Of a stretch of 64,000 nucleotides of DNA, positions 33,628 to 41,313 are shown one piece after another. Within the stretch, counting starts at the first letter, position 1. The number at the start of each line of letters is the position of its first letter. A program made the translations under genes and the position numbers. This DNA comes from an uncultured bacterium (lineage in GTDB: Bacteria > Edwardsbacteria > AC1 > EtOH8): the NCBI GenBank assembly GCA_937863685.1, contig CALMGM010000005.1, positions 1,138,217-1,202,216 on the forward strand, given 5' to 3'. The notes below the pieces were generated by a model. It saw nothing but the letters and a program-made list of their open reading frames with translations, did no database searches and was not told where the DNA came from.

Positions 33628-35445
33628 ATGTCCGAATTGAAGAAAGAGCAGTTCGATAAGGTCGCCCCCGGCACCGAGTTCACCATCTACTGTCCGCACT
33701 GCCACCAGGGGCTGAATCTTTACGAGCCGAAGTCCAATAAGACCTGGTTCCGCCTGAATATCATTTCCGGAGAACGGAAGGGGGAGTTGTTTTTAAGCCC
33801 CAAGGTGGATGAATTTGAGCAGCGCTCCGGCCTGGAGCTGGCCGAGGGGCAGGTGATGGAGGACATGTCCTGCCCCTTGTGCCAGGCTTCGCTGATCGAG
33901 CCCGAGGCCCACTGCGGAGAATGCGATTCTCCGGCCGCCAAGATTATGATCACGGTCCATTCCCGGCTGATACCGTTCTATATCTGCACCAAGGTCGGCT
34001 GCCACTGGCACGGGATATCCCGGGCCGACGAACTGAGGATCAAACCCAAGGTGGCCCGGCAGAGGGTGCCGGAACAGGATGCCCTCCTGAGGATCCGCAA
34101 TTTCCAGGAGGTGCCCTACGGGTTCACCAGGGAAACAGCCCTGATCGAGGCCCACCGCTGCCTCAACTGCAAGGACCCCAAGTGCCGCATAGGGTGCCCG
34201 GTGGACATCGACATTCCCGGATTCATCGGGCTGATCAAGCAGGAGAAATTCGCCGAGGCCGCCCAGAAGATCAAGGAGAAGAACGCCCTGCCGGCCATCT
34301 GCGGCCGGGTCTGCCCCCAGGAGGATCAGTGCGAAAAAAACTGCATCCTGGCCCTGAAGGAGACCCCGGTGGCCGTAGGCAGCCTGGAGCGTTTCGCGGC
34401 CGATATGGAACGGGAGACCCAGTCGGTGGTGATCCCCAGAAAAGCCCCGGCCAACGGGATCAAGATCGCGGTGGTGGGTAGCGGGCCGGCCGGTCTGACC
34501 CTGGCGGCGGACATGGTGGTCAAGGGCTACAGCGTCACCCTGTATGAGGCGCTGCACAAGCCGGGGGGGGTGCTGGTCTACGGCATTCCCGAGTTCCGGC
34601 TGCCCAAGGCCATCGTTGATTCCGAGATCAACTATCTGCGCCGGATGGGGGTCAAGATCGAGGTCAATTCACTGATCGGCCGGCTGTTCGACCTTAACGA
34701 CCTTTGGGAGATGGGGTACAATGCGGTATATCTGGCGGTGGGGGCCGGGCTGCCGGTGTTCATGAGCATCCCCGGGGAGAACCTGTGCAATATCTATTCG
34801 GCCAACGAGTATCTCACCCGGCTGAACCTGATGAAGGCCTACGCCTTTCCGGATTACGACACCCCGGCCCCCAAGGGCCGCCAGGTGGTGGTGGTGGGCG
34901 CCGGAAACGTGGCCATGGACTGCGCCCGGACCGCCCTGCGCATGGGCAGCCGAGAGGCCACCATCGTCTACCGTCGTTCCCGCGGCGAAATGCCGGCCCG
35001 GCTGGAGGAGATCAATCACGCCGAAGAGGAGGGCATCAAATTCCGACTGATGACCAATCCGGTGCGTTTCATCGGCGACGACCAGCGCTGGGTGCGCCAG
35101 ATAGAATGCGTCCAGATGAAGCTGGGCGAGCCGGATTCCTCGGGTCGCCCCAGGCCGATACCCATCGCCGGATCGAACTTTTTGATCGACACCGACCTGG
35201 TGATCGTGGCGGTGGGCGCCGGGCCTAACCCGGTGGTCTTTTCCGGGTTTCCCGACATCGAGAGGAACAAGCCGGGATATATAAAACCGCTGACGGCCTC
35301 AGGGCGCACCAACCTGCCGGGGGTCTGGGCCGGAGGGGATATCGTCACCGGCTCGGCCACCGTCATTTCGGCCATGGGTATGGCCCGGCTGGCGGCCGAC
35401 GATATGCACAGTTATCTGAACAAAAAACAGGGTTCCTGGCTCTAA
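33628..35445 (+). CDS. nfnB: NfnB/GltD-like subunit with an N-terminal zinc-ribbon module
   Basis: 605 residues, about 140 longer than ordinary NfnB. Residues about 15-135 repeat the zinc-ribbon module of the 31913 gene (IYCPHCHQGL, MSCPLCQASL, CGECDSP, YICTKVGCHWHGIS). Then comes NfnB proper: cluster cysteines (HRCLNCKDPKCRIGCPVDIDIPG, ICGRVCPQEDQCEKNC), FAD site (IAVVGSGPAGLTLA), PGGVLVYGIPEFRLPK, and NADPH site (VVVVGAGNVAMDCART). It carries the bifurcating FAD and binds NADPH. The fused module could dock the double zinc-ribbon protein or a redox partner. Confidence 0.9.
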   Translation: MSELKKEQFDKVAPGTEFTIYCPHCHQGLNLYEPKSNKTWFRLNIISGERKGELFLSPKVDEFEQRSGLELAEGQVMEDMSCPLCQASLIEPEAHCGECDSPAAKIMITVHSRLIPFYICTKVGCHWHGISRADELRIKPKVARQRVPEQDALLRIRNFQEVPYGFTRETALIEAHRCLNCKDPKCRIGCPVDIDIPGFIGLIKQEKFAEAAQKIKEKNALPAICGRVCPQEDQCEKNCILALKETPVAVGSLERFAADMERETQSVVIPRKAPANGIKIAVVGSGPAGLTLAADMVVKGYSVTLYEALHKPGGVLVYGIPEFRLPKAIVDSEINYLRRMGVKIEVNSLIGRLFDLNDLWEMGYNAVYLAVGAGLPVFMSIPGENLCNIYSANEYLTRLNLMKAYAFPDYDTPAPKGRQVVVVGAGNVAMDCARTALRMGSREATIVYRRSRGEMPARLEEINHAEEEGIKFRLMTNPVRFIGDDQRWVRQIECVQMKLGEPDSSGRPRPIPIAGSNFLIDTDLVIVAVGAGPNPVVFSGFPDIERNKPGYIKPLTASGRTNLPGVWAGGDIVTGSATVISAMGMARLAADDMHSYLNKKQGSWL

Positions 35446-35476
35446 AAGTGAGCCTTTAAAAACCCATATATTTGTC

Positions 35477-35505
35477 TTGACACTTTGAAATTAAGGATAT
35501 ATAAT
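35477..35505 (+). promoter_or_regulatory. Consensus promoter of gdhA
   Basis: TTGACA (35477-35482), 17-bp spacer, TATAAT (35500-35505): a perfect sigma-70 consensus, giving a leader of about 70 bases. Confidence 0.9.
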
Positions 35506-35579
35506 ACAAAGTTTAATGGATCCCCCAAGTTGTTTTATAACCATTCCCCTTTTAACCATTAACTTTTAAGGAGATGCCA

Positions 35580-36938
35580 ATGTCTCACATCACCGACGTG
35601 ATCGCCAAGGTCAAGGCCAAGAATCCGGGAGAGCCGGAATTCCATCAAGCGGTAGAGGAGGTCATGAAGACCCTGGAACCGACCGTAGCCAAGCACCCCG
35701 AGTTCGTCAAATGGAAGATATACGAACGGATCTGCGAACCGGACCGGGTGGTCATGTTCCGGGTGCCCTGGGTGGACGACAAGGGCGAGGTCCAGGTTAA
35801 CAAGGGTTTCCGGGTCCAGTTCAACAACGCCATCGGGCCCTACAAGGGCGGACTGCGCTTCCATCCTTCGGTCAACCTGGGCATCATCAAGTTTCTGGGT
35901 TTCGAGCAGATCTTTAAGAACAGCCTGACCACCCTGGCCATGGGCGGCGGCAAGGGAGGCTCGGACTTTGATCCCAAGGGCAAGAGCGACCTGGAGGTGA
36001 TGAAGTTCACCCAGTCATTCATGCGCGAATTGTTCCGTCACATAGGAGCCGATGTGGACGTGCCGGCCGGGGACATCGGAGTGGGAGGCCGGGAGATCGG
36101 ATTCATGTACGGATATTATAAAAAGGTCCGCAACGAGTTCACCGGCGTGCTGACCGGCCGGGCCCGGGAATACGGCGGATCGCTGATCCGGCCCGAGGCC
36201 ACCGGCTACGGTTCGGTCTATTTTGGGGCCGAGATGCTGGCCACCCGCAAGAAGGACTACAAGGGTCTGCGCTGCATCGTGTCGGGCAAGGGCAACGTCA
36301 CCCAGTACACCATCGAGAAGATCAACCAGTTGGGCGGCAAGGCCCTGTCCATTTCCGACTCCAGCGGCACCATCATTGACGAGGAAGGCATCAGCGCCGA
36401 GAAGCTGAAGTACGTCATGGAGCTGGCCGAGGTCAAACGCGGCCGGGCCAAGGAATACGCCGACAAGTACAAGAGCGCCAAGTATTACGAGGGCAAGAGC
36501 GTCTGGGACGTGGTCAAGGAACAGGGCATCAAGTTCGACTGCGCCTTCCCTTCCGCCACCCAGAACGAGATCAACGCCGAGCACGCCCAGGCCATGGTCA
36601 AGAACGGCTGCTTCCTGGTCTCCGAGGGCGCCAACATGCCCTCCGACCTGGCGGCCATCAAGATCTACCAGGACAACAACGTGCTGTACGGGCCGGCCAA
36701 GGCGGCCAACGCCGGCGGCGTGGCCACCTCGGGCCTGGAAATGGCCCAGCAGAGCTCCCGCTGGTACTGGAACCGCGAGGAAGTGGACCAGAAGCTGCAG
36801 AGGATCATGCAGGCCATCCACCAGCAGTGCCTGGATGCCTCCGAGACCTACGCCACCAAGGGCGACTATCTGGCCGGCGCCAACATCGCCGGGTTCGTCA
36901 AGGTGGCCAAGGCCATGGTGGCCCAGGGCGTGGTATAG
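35580..36938 (+). CDS. gdhA: Glutamate dehydrogenase, ~450-residue hexameric type (probably NADP(H))
   Basis: 452 residues from ATG 35580; the ATG at 35574 lies inside the AAGGAG ribosome site. The substrate pocket is KGGLRFHPSVNLGIIKFLGFEQIFKNSLT and GGGKGGSDFDPKGKSD, with the catalytic Asp in VPAGDIGVGGREIGFMYG; the dinucleotide domain starts at GLRCIVSGKGNV. The length and FDPKGKSD loop are those of the NADP-dependent assimilatory enzymes. It follows the Nfn operon, which makes NADPH. A different glutamate dehydrogenase lies at 46910, so the cell may split amination and deamination. Confidence 0.92.
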   Translation: MSHITDVIAKVKAKNPGEPEFHQAVEEVMKTLEPTVAKHPEFVKWKIYERICEPDRVVMFRVPWVDDKGEVQVNKGFRVQFNNAIGPYKGGLRFHPSVNLGIIKFLGFEQIFKNSLTTLAMGGGKGGSDFDPKGKSDLEVMKFTQSFMRELFRHIGADVDVPAGDIGVGGREIGFMYGYYKKVRNEFTGVLTGRAREYGGSLIRPEATGYGSVYFGAEMLATRKKDYKGLRCIVSGKGNVTQYTIEKINQLGGKALSISDSSGTIIDEEGISAEKLKYVMELAEVKRGRAKEYADKYKSAKYYEGKSVWDVVKEQGIKFDCAFPSATQNEINAEHAQAMVKNGCFLVSEGANMPSDLAAIKIYQDNNVLYGPAKAANAGGVATSGLEMAQQSSRWYWNREEVDQKLQRIMQAIHQQCLDASETYATKGDYLAGANIAGFVKVAKAMVAQGVV

Positions 36939-36948
36939 ACCCCTCCCT

Positions 36949-37012
36949 AAGTCCCTCCCCCATTGGGAGAGGGACTTGCCTAGAAAGCCCCCGCTTCCAG
37001 CGGGGGCTTTGG
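36949..37012 (+). terminator. Palindromic repeat followed by the gdhA terminator
   Basis: First an AAGTCCCTC / GAGGGACTT element (36949-36977), related to the other CCCTCCC repeats, then a terminator: AAAGCCCCCGC, 5-base loop, GCGGGGGCTTT (36984-37010). Confidence 0.8.
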
Positions 37013-37050
37013 TTTATCTGAGGCATAGCTATTTAAGCACAAAAAATATA

Positions 37051-37079
37051 TTGACAAAAAACAACCGGGGATATACAAT
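37051..37079 (+). promoter_or_regulatory. Near-consensus promoter of the small basic-peptide gene
   Basis: TTGACA (37051-37056), 17-bp spacer, TACAAT (37074-37079). Confidence 0.85.
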
Positions 37080-37131
37080 TGCCTCATTAAAGGGTCAGGG
37101 CAAAAAATAATTTTAAAAGCGGAGAAAAACC

Positions 37132-37233
37132 ATGGCTAAAGACCAGGACATTAAAAAGGACGGTAAAAAGAAAGCCGGGAAAACCCTGATGGAAAAACGT
37201 CTGGCCAAAAAGGCGAAAAAAGCCGGCAAGTAA
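37132..37233 (+). CDS. 33-residue lysine-rich basic peptide
   Basis: Too short for the ORF track. The ATG at 37132 has GGAG 8 bases upstream. The product starts MAKDQDIKKDGKKKAGKTLM; 14 of its 33 residues are lysine. It has a strong promoter in front and a clear terminator behind, so it is a complete monocistronic unit and not chance. Candidate roles are nucleic-acid binding (histone-like or ribosome-associated) or a charged regulator; no family is recognised. The 193-bp gap before it is otherwise regulatory. Confidence 0.7.
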   Translation: MAKDQDIKKDGKKKAGKTLMEKRLAKKAKKAGK

Positions 37234-37278
37234 AATCGCAGCCGGCTGGCAACGCGTCCCACTCCAAAAATCAATTAG

Positions 37279-37303
37279 GTCCCCGCTTGCAGCGGGGACT
37301 TTT
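37279..37303 (+). terminator. Terminator of the small basic-peptide gene
   Basis: GTCCCCGC, 5-base loop, GCGGGGAC followed by TTTTGTTGTTG. Confidence 0.9.
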
Positions 37304-37329
37304 GTTGTTGAATCGCTATATCAAGGCCA

Positions 37330-37358
37330 TTGACTTTAGGGGTTGGGTCTTCTATAAT
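37330..37358 (+). promoter_or_regulatory. Promoter of the first V4R/DUF2378-like gene
   Basis: TTGACT (37330-37335), 17-bp spacer, TATAAT (37353-37358). Confidence 0.85.
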
Positions 37359-37390
37359 CACATCCTTGAACATTGAAAAGAACGGGGACC

Positions 37391-37948
37391 ATGAAGATCA
37401 AGGGCATGATAATAGCCGCCCGCAAGGAATTCGTCAACGAAAACTTCGGCCAGGGAGCCTGGGAAAAGGTGATGGAAGGACTTTCCCGGGAGGACCGGCA
37501 TCTGATAGGGGAATCCATCCTTTCCAGCCAGTGGTATCCCTTCGAGATCGGCGACCACATCGACAAGGCCATCGTCAAGGTGCTGGGCAAGGGCGACAAC
37601 CTGGTGTTCGAACAGCTGGGGGCCAAGTCGGCCCAGAAGAGCCTGGCCAGGGAGCACCGGACCTTCCTGTCCCCTGGCAATCCCCAGGCTTTCATGAAAA
37701 AGACCGGCTCCATCTACAAGTTCTATTATGACACCGGCTACCGGGAATACCAGGCCACCGGGCCTAATTCCGGAGTGATAACAACGCATGAAGCCAAGAC
37801 CTTTTCGACACCCGACTGCCTGACGGTGGTGGGCTGGTACAAGGAGGCCCTGAAGATGTGCGGGGCCCGGGATATCAAGATCACCGAGGAGGAGTGCCGG
37901 GCCACCGGCGGCACGGTGTGCCGCTATAAAGTGGAGTGGAAGATATGA
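37391..37948 (+). CDS. DUF2378/V4R-like ligand-binding protein, copy 1
   Basis: 185 residues from ATG 37391; the track's TTG at 37373 lies too near the expected transcript start. The protein begins with a helical region (AARKEFVNENFGQGAWEKVMEGLS), has YPFEIGDHIDKAIVKVLGKGD in the middle, and ends with a beta part (ECRATGGTVCRYKVEWKI). This recalls the DUF2378 (TIGR02265) family of Myxococcus and the HNOB/V4R fold of haem- or hydrocarbon-binding sensors; no certain ligand residue is visible. Its neighbour at 38085 shares the layout. Own promoter and terminator. Role unknown. Confidence 0.65.
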   Translation: MKIKGMIIAARKEFVNENFGQGAWEKVMEGLSREDRHLIGESILSSQWYPFEIGDHIDKAIVKVLGKGDNLVFEQLGAKSAQKSLAREHRTFLSPGNPQAFMKKTGSIYKFYYDTGYREYQATGPNSGVITTHEAKTFSTPDCLTVVGWYKEALKMCGARDIKITEEECRATGGTVCRYKVEWKI

Positions 37949-37970
37949 TCGGCCATAATATTAAGCAAAA

Positions 37971-37999
37971 CAAAGCCCCCGTAAAAGACGGGGGCTTTA
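37971..37999 (+). terminator. Terminator of V4R-like copy 1
   Basis: AAAGCCCCCGT, 5-base loop, ACGGGGGCTTT. Confidence 0.9.
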
Positions 38000-38030
38000 T
38001 CATTGTCGGTGTCCGCGGTAAATATTTTTC

Positions 38031-38059
38031 TTGACAATAACCCTTCTTTGTCCCATAAT
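38031..38059 (+). promoter_or_regulatory. Promoter of V4R-like copy 2
   Basis: TTGACA (38031-38036), 17-bp spacer, CATAAT (38054-38059). Confidence 0.8.
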
Positions 38060-38084
38060 CAAAGCAAAATAACAGGAGACTGCC

Positions 38085-38657
38085 ATGGAAGAAATCATGG
38101 CCCGGGGAGTTAACTTTCTGTATTCCCGGGAATATATCCAGAGCAAATACGGCAGGGAACTTTGGGGAAAACTGATGAACGAACTGCCGCCTATGTCGGC
38201 CAAACTGTGGTCCGGTCCCCTGCTGAGCCTCAAAGATTATCCCTTTGCCGAATTCAAGCTGATGCTCAAGGTCCTGAGCAAGGTGCTGGGGGCGGAGGAG
38301 GGACGGAACACAGCCGATCTCTACGGCTACGTTGCCGACCGCAGTCTTAATACCCTGTACAAGGTATTCTTCAAGTTTTCCCAGCCGGCCTTCGTGCTTA
38401 AAAACTATCCCAAACTTTGGGCCCGGTTCTTCACCAGCGGCGAGGTGAAGGTGCTGTCGTCCCAAAAAGGATCGGCCGAGATTTCCTTTTTACTTCCGGA
38501 GATCTTTTTGGATTGGTTGCCTTCGGCCTGTTACGGCTATTCAAAGAAGGCGGTGGAGATGTCCGGGGGATCGGACCTGGAACAGGAGGAGACCGAAAGG
38601 GTCCGGCTGCCGAATGGAGAATGGCGGATAGTATACCGGGTTAAATGGAAGGAATGA
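38085..38657 (+). CDS. DUF2378/V4R-like ligand-binding protein, copy 2
   Basis: 190 residues, AGGAG 6 bases before the ATG. The layout parallels the 37391 gene: helical start (YSREYIQSKYGRELWGKLMNEL), YPFAEFKLMLKVLSKVLG in the middle (compare YPFEIGDHIDKAIVKVLG), a segment around LKNYPKLWARFFTSGEVKVL, and a VRLPNGEWRIVYRVKWKE end. The pair looks like an old tandem duplication; overall identity is low. It may sense a small molecule. It is also a single gene with its own promoter and terminator. Confidence 0.65.
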   Translation: MEEIMARGVNFLYSREYIQSKYGRELWGKLMNELPPMSAKLWSGPLLSLKDYPFAEFKLMLKVLSKVLGAEEGRNTADLYGYVADRSLNTLYKVFFKFSQPAFVLKNYPKLWARFFTSGEVKVLSSQKGSAEISFLLPEIFLDWLPSACYGYSKKAVEMSGGSDLEQEETERVRLPNGEWRIVYRVKWKE

Positions 38658-38669
38658 TGGTTTTGATTC

Positions 38670-38706
38670 ACAGAAGCCCCGGCCGTAGGCCGGGGCTTCT
38701 GTTTTC
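38670..38706 (+). terminator. Terminator of V4R-like copy 2
   Basis: ACAGAAGCCCCGGCC / GGCCGGGGCTTCTGT with a 3-base loop, followed by TTTTCTC; a 15-bp stem. Confidence 0.9.
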
Positions 38707-38765
38707 TCAAGACGCGTGGTCTATCTTAAGGATCATATCTTTATGGAACATGCGTGCCTTACCAA

Positions 38766-39848
38766 TTAATCGTTCTGCAACAGATATTTTGCCGCCAGTA
38801 GCGATATATTGTTTGAGGAATGCTTTGGTTTGGATACATTGCGTATGACCGTGATGGTCAGATCATAATCGGGGAAAATCAGATCAATGGAATTCATCCC
38901 ATCGCCCATCCCGGGATGATAATAGAACTTTCTGCCGTCAAAGTCGCTGATCCCCAGACCCAACCCGTAATCGGTCGATTTTCCGGAATTCAATAAAATC
39001 GGCTCCCAAATCTTCTGGTAGTTTTGGGGCAGTTTTTTGCCGGAGAGCAAGGCCATTTCCCATTTTGCCATATCCCGGGAGTTGGATATCACTCCTCCTC
39101 CGCCGATCAGATTCGAGAAGTGCATAATCCTGGCTTTCCGGAAGCCCGCCGAATCGGAAAGATATCGTTGGACTGCATTCACGGCGTCATTCCTGAAGTC
39201 ACAGGCATAGGTATCCTTCATTTTCAGCGGCTGGAATATCTTTTTCTTTAGAAAGGCGGCATAATCCATTTTACTAAGCTTTTCTATCAGGGCCACAATT
39301 ATGGTGTAGCCGGTGTTGCAATAGATGTATTTCTCGCCCGGCTCTCCGCGGAACTCGCCTTTGAAGGCCAGGTCAATGACCTGGTCGACGGTATGAGCCT
39401 GATCGATGCTGTTCATGAATTCATCGTTCTGGGTCAACTCGGGCAACCCGCTGGTATGGGAAAGCAGCTGTTTGACGGAAATTTTCCGGCCGGACAGGGG
39501 CAATTCCGGAAAATATTGGTTGATATCGTCGTCGAGTTTCAGTTTTCCCTCCTGGACCAGGAACAGAACCGCCATGCCGGTGAATTGTTTGGACATGGAG
39601 GCGATACCCAGGACATGGCCGGAGTTGAGCTTTTGCCCGGACTCCAGATTTGCCAGGCCATAATATTTATCGAATATTACCTTATTGTCGTGGGTGATGA
39701 TAACGGACGCCCCGGGCTCGCTATCCGGAAGCATTTGCGACAGGTCCTTCTCCAGTTGCCCGAGTCTGTTTTCAAATATTTCTCTAGATTGGGCGAACAC
39801 CGCGATTGACAAGGAACATAGAAGAAATATCAACGCTATTCTCTTCAT
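38766..39848 (-). CDS. Exported class-C beta-lactamase-like serine hydrolase
   Basis: 360 residues from ATG 39848 (MKRIALIFLLCSLSIAVFAQ, a signal peptide); the track start adds 16 residues before it. Active-site motifs of the beta-lactamase/D-Ala-D-Ala carboxypeptidase family: S-x-x-K in GIASMSKQFTGM, Y-x-N in YIYCNTGYTI, and the H-x-G in YYHPGMGDG. Substrates of this family range from peptidoglycan stem peptides to esters, so a resistance role should not be assumed. It works in the periplasm. The two following minus-strand genes are separately spaced. Confidence 0.88.
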   Translation of the reverse strand: MKRIALIFLLCSLSIAVFAQSREIFENRLGQLEKDLSQMLPDSEPGASVIITHDNKVIFDKYYGLANLESGQKLNSGHVLGIASMSKQFTGMAVLFLVQEGKLKLDDDINQYFPELPLSGRKISVKQLLSHTSGLPELTQNDEFMNSIDQAHTVDQVIDLAFKGEFRGEPGEKYIYCNTGYTIIVALIEKLSKMDYAAFLKKKIFQPLKMKDTYACDFRNDAVNAVQRYLSDSAGFRKARIMHFSNLIGGGGVISNSRDMAKWEMALLSGKKLPQNYQKIWEPILLNSGKSTDYGLGLGISDFDGRKFYYHPGMGDGMNSIDLIFPDYDLTITVIRNVSKPKHSSNNISLLAAKYLLQND

Positions 39849-39920
39849 GTTTCTGATTCTCCCTTGAATTATAAAGTTGGTTTGATAAAATGACAAGAGC
39901 TTATAATATATTGAATATGC

Positions 39921-40691
39921 TCATTTAGAGCAAACAAAACACATGATCTTGCCAACAATGTCTTTTTGATCCTTGTAATCATAAAATAAGTCGGCCTTAA
40001 ACCCTGTTTCGGCAAAGAGGGCCTGGTAATCTGCCTCATGTAAAATCGGGGAAACAAAAGGACATTCCTCTAAATGTTCGATGCCTTGTGCATCAAATAT
40101 TTTATAGGTGTAAAGGCCGTTCAACAGCTTTTTGTTTTCAGAAAGCTTGAACTCGACTTTTCTGGATACTTTAGTGCCGCTGACCGGATCTGCTATTGCA
40201 TTTGACCAGGGTATTTCCTTTTTACAATTCACAAAACTTGAAAAGTCAAAACGCATGACGGTTAACAAAAATAATCCTTTGGGGGCCAGATGATGGTAAA
40301 CGGCCTTCAAACAAGAGACTTGTGCTTCTTTGGTGCATAGCTCGCGGAATGAATTGTCGGCAATATATATCAATCCGAATTGTCGGTCAAAATCAAAATC
40401 GGTTATATCGCCATTAACCAGTGTGATTTTGTTTTTTAGTTCAGCCGGCAATTTGCCAATGTTTGTCTTGGCTATTTTCAGCATTTGGGAAGACAGATCG
40501 ATGCCCGTTACGTCATATCCGAGTTCGGCCAGTATGGATAATAGTCGGCCGGTGCCGCAGGCCAATTCCAATATCGGGCCGCCGGCTTGGCGGGCGAAGT
40601 TTTTATACCAATCAAACTCATTTTCATTCAAAGGACGGAAATGGTCGTAGTCCCAGCCAAATAGCTGGTATCTTTTAAGGTCGGCGGTCAA
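39921..40691 (-). CDS. Class I SAM-dependent methyltransferase
   Basis: 256 residues. The SAM-binding core is clear: GGPILELACGTGRLLSIL (motif I), YDVTGIDLSSQML (acidic strand II), ITLVNGDITDFDF (motif III) and LIYIADNSF (motif IV), followed by the helix-strand KAVYHHLAPKGLFLLTV. The C-terminal half carries the substrate-recognition part. It resembles small-molecule methyltransferases with unknown substrates. It is AT-richer than the neighbourhood and lies beside a GNAT gene of similar composition. Confidence 0.85.
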   Translation of the reverse strand: MTADLKRYQLFGWDYDHFRPLNENEFDWYKNFARQAGGPILELACGTGRLLSILAELGYDVTGIDLSSQMLKIAKTNIGKLPAELKNKITLVNGDITDFDFDRQFGLIYIADNSFRELCTKEAQVSCLKAVYHHLAPKGLFLLTVMRFDFSSFVNCKKEIPWSNAIADPVSGTKVSRKVEFKLSENKKLLNGLYTYKIFDAQGIEHLEECPFVSPILHEADYQALFAETGFKADLFYDYKDQKDIVGKIMCFVCSK

Positions 40692-40770
40692 AGTTTAGCT
40701 CCGATATTGGTGCCAGCCAATAACTATCTGGTTTGTGTGTATGATGTAAATACACCCTGCCATCGCCGTT

Positions 40771-41238
40771 CTATAATTTTTTTATCATTTCAATAAAACC
40801 CGACTCGAAATTAAAATGTAAATTAAAGTTTAACATCTTGACATTATTTGCATGAACCGTTGTTTTGATATAAGTTGCGCCTTTGTTCTTAGCCCAGATC
40901 TCCCCGTTTGCCTTCAATTGGCGGGCAAGACCTTGGTGCTGAAAATCATCATGGACCCATAAGGATTTGATATGTCCAAATAATTCACTGTCTGCTTTCT
41001 CTAAATCAAGCCAGTGAAAACCTATGATCTTCCCATCGGGGGTTTCGGCCAATTGAAAGAAACGGTCGACGCAGTAGTCGCGTTTTTTGATTTGTTCAAT
41101 GCGTTGCCTAATTTGTTCAGGCTTTGGGCAGTATTCAGGAGTCCAATATTTAGGTGCATTTTCGTGGGTTTCGGCTATTTGGGCTACTTCGGAATCATTC
41201 AAGATATTAAGTTCACGATAGTTTATTAACGACGGCAT
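40771..41238 (-). CDS. GNAT-family N-acetyltransferase
   Basis: 155 residues with the GNAT core: GFHWLDL and ELFGHIKSLWVHDDFQHQGLARQLKANGEIWAKN, which includes the acetyl-CoA pyrophosphate loop (Q-H-Q-G-L-A), then ATYIKTTVHANNVKMLNF. The substrate is unknown; relatives acetylate amines, antibiotics or protein N-termini. The gene is AT-richer than the flanking large ORFs, as is the methyltransferase gene downstream of it. Confidence 0.82.
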   Translation of the reverse strand: MPSLINYRELNILNDSEVAQIAETHENAPKYWTPEYCPKPEQIRQRIEQIKKRDYCVDRFFQLAETPDGKIIGFHWLDLEKADSELFGHIKSLWVHDDFQHQGLARQLKANGEIWAKNKGATYIKTTVHANNVKMLNFNLHFNFESGFIEMIKKL

Positions 41239-41313
41239 AAAGTTTCTCCATTATATACAAATAAATATCCGTATAAATCCGTAACCATCTGTGTTATCTG
41301 TGTGCCGTGGTAA

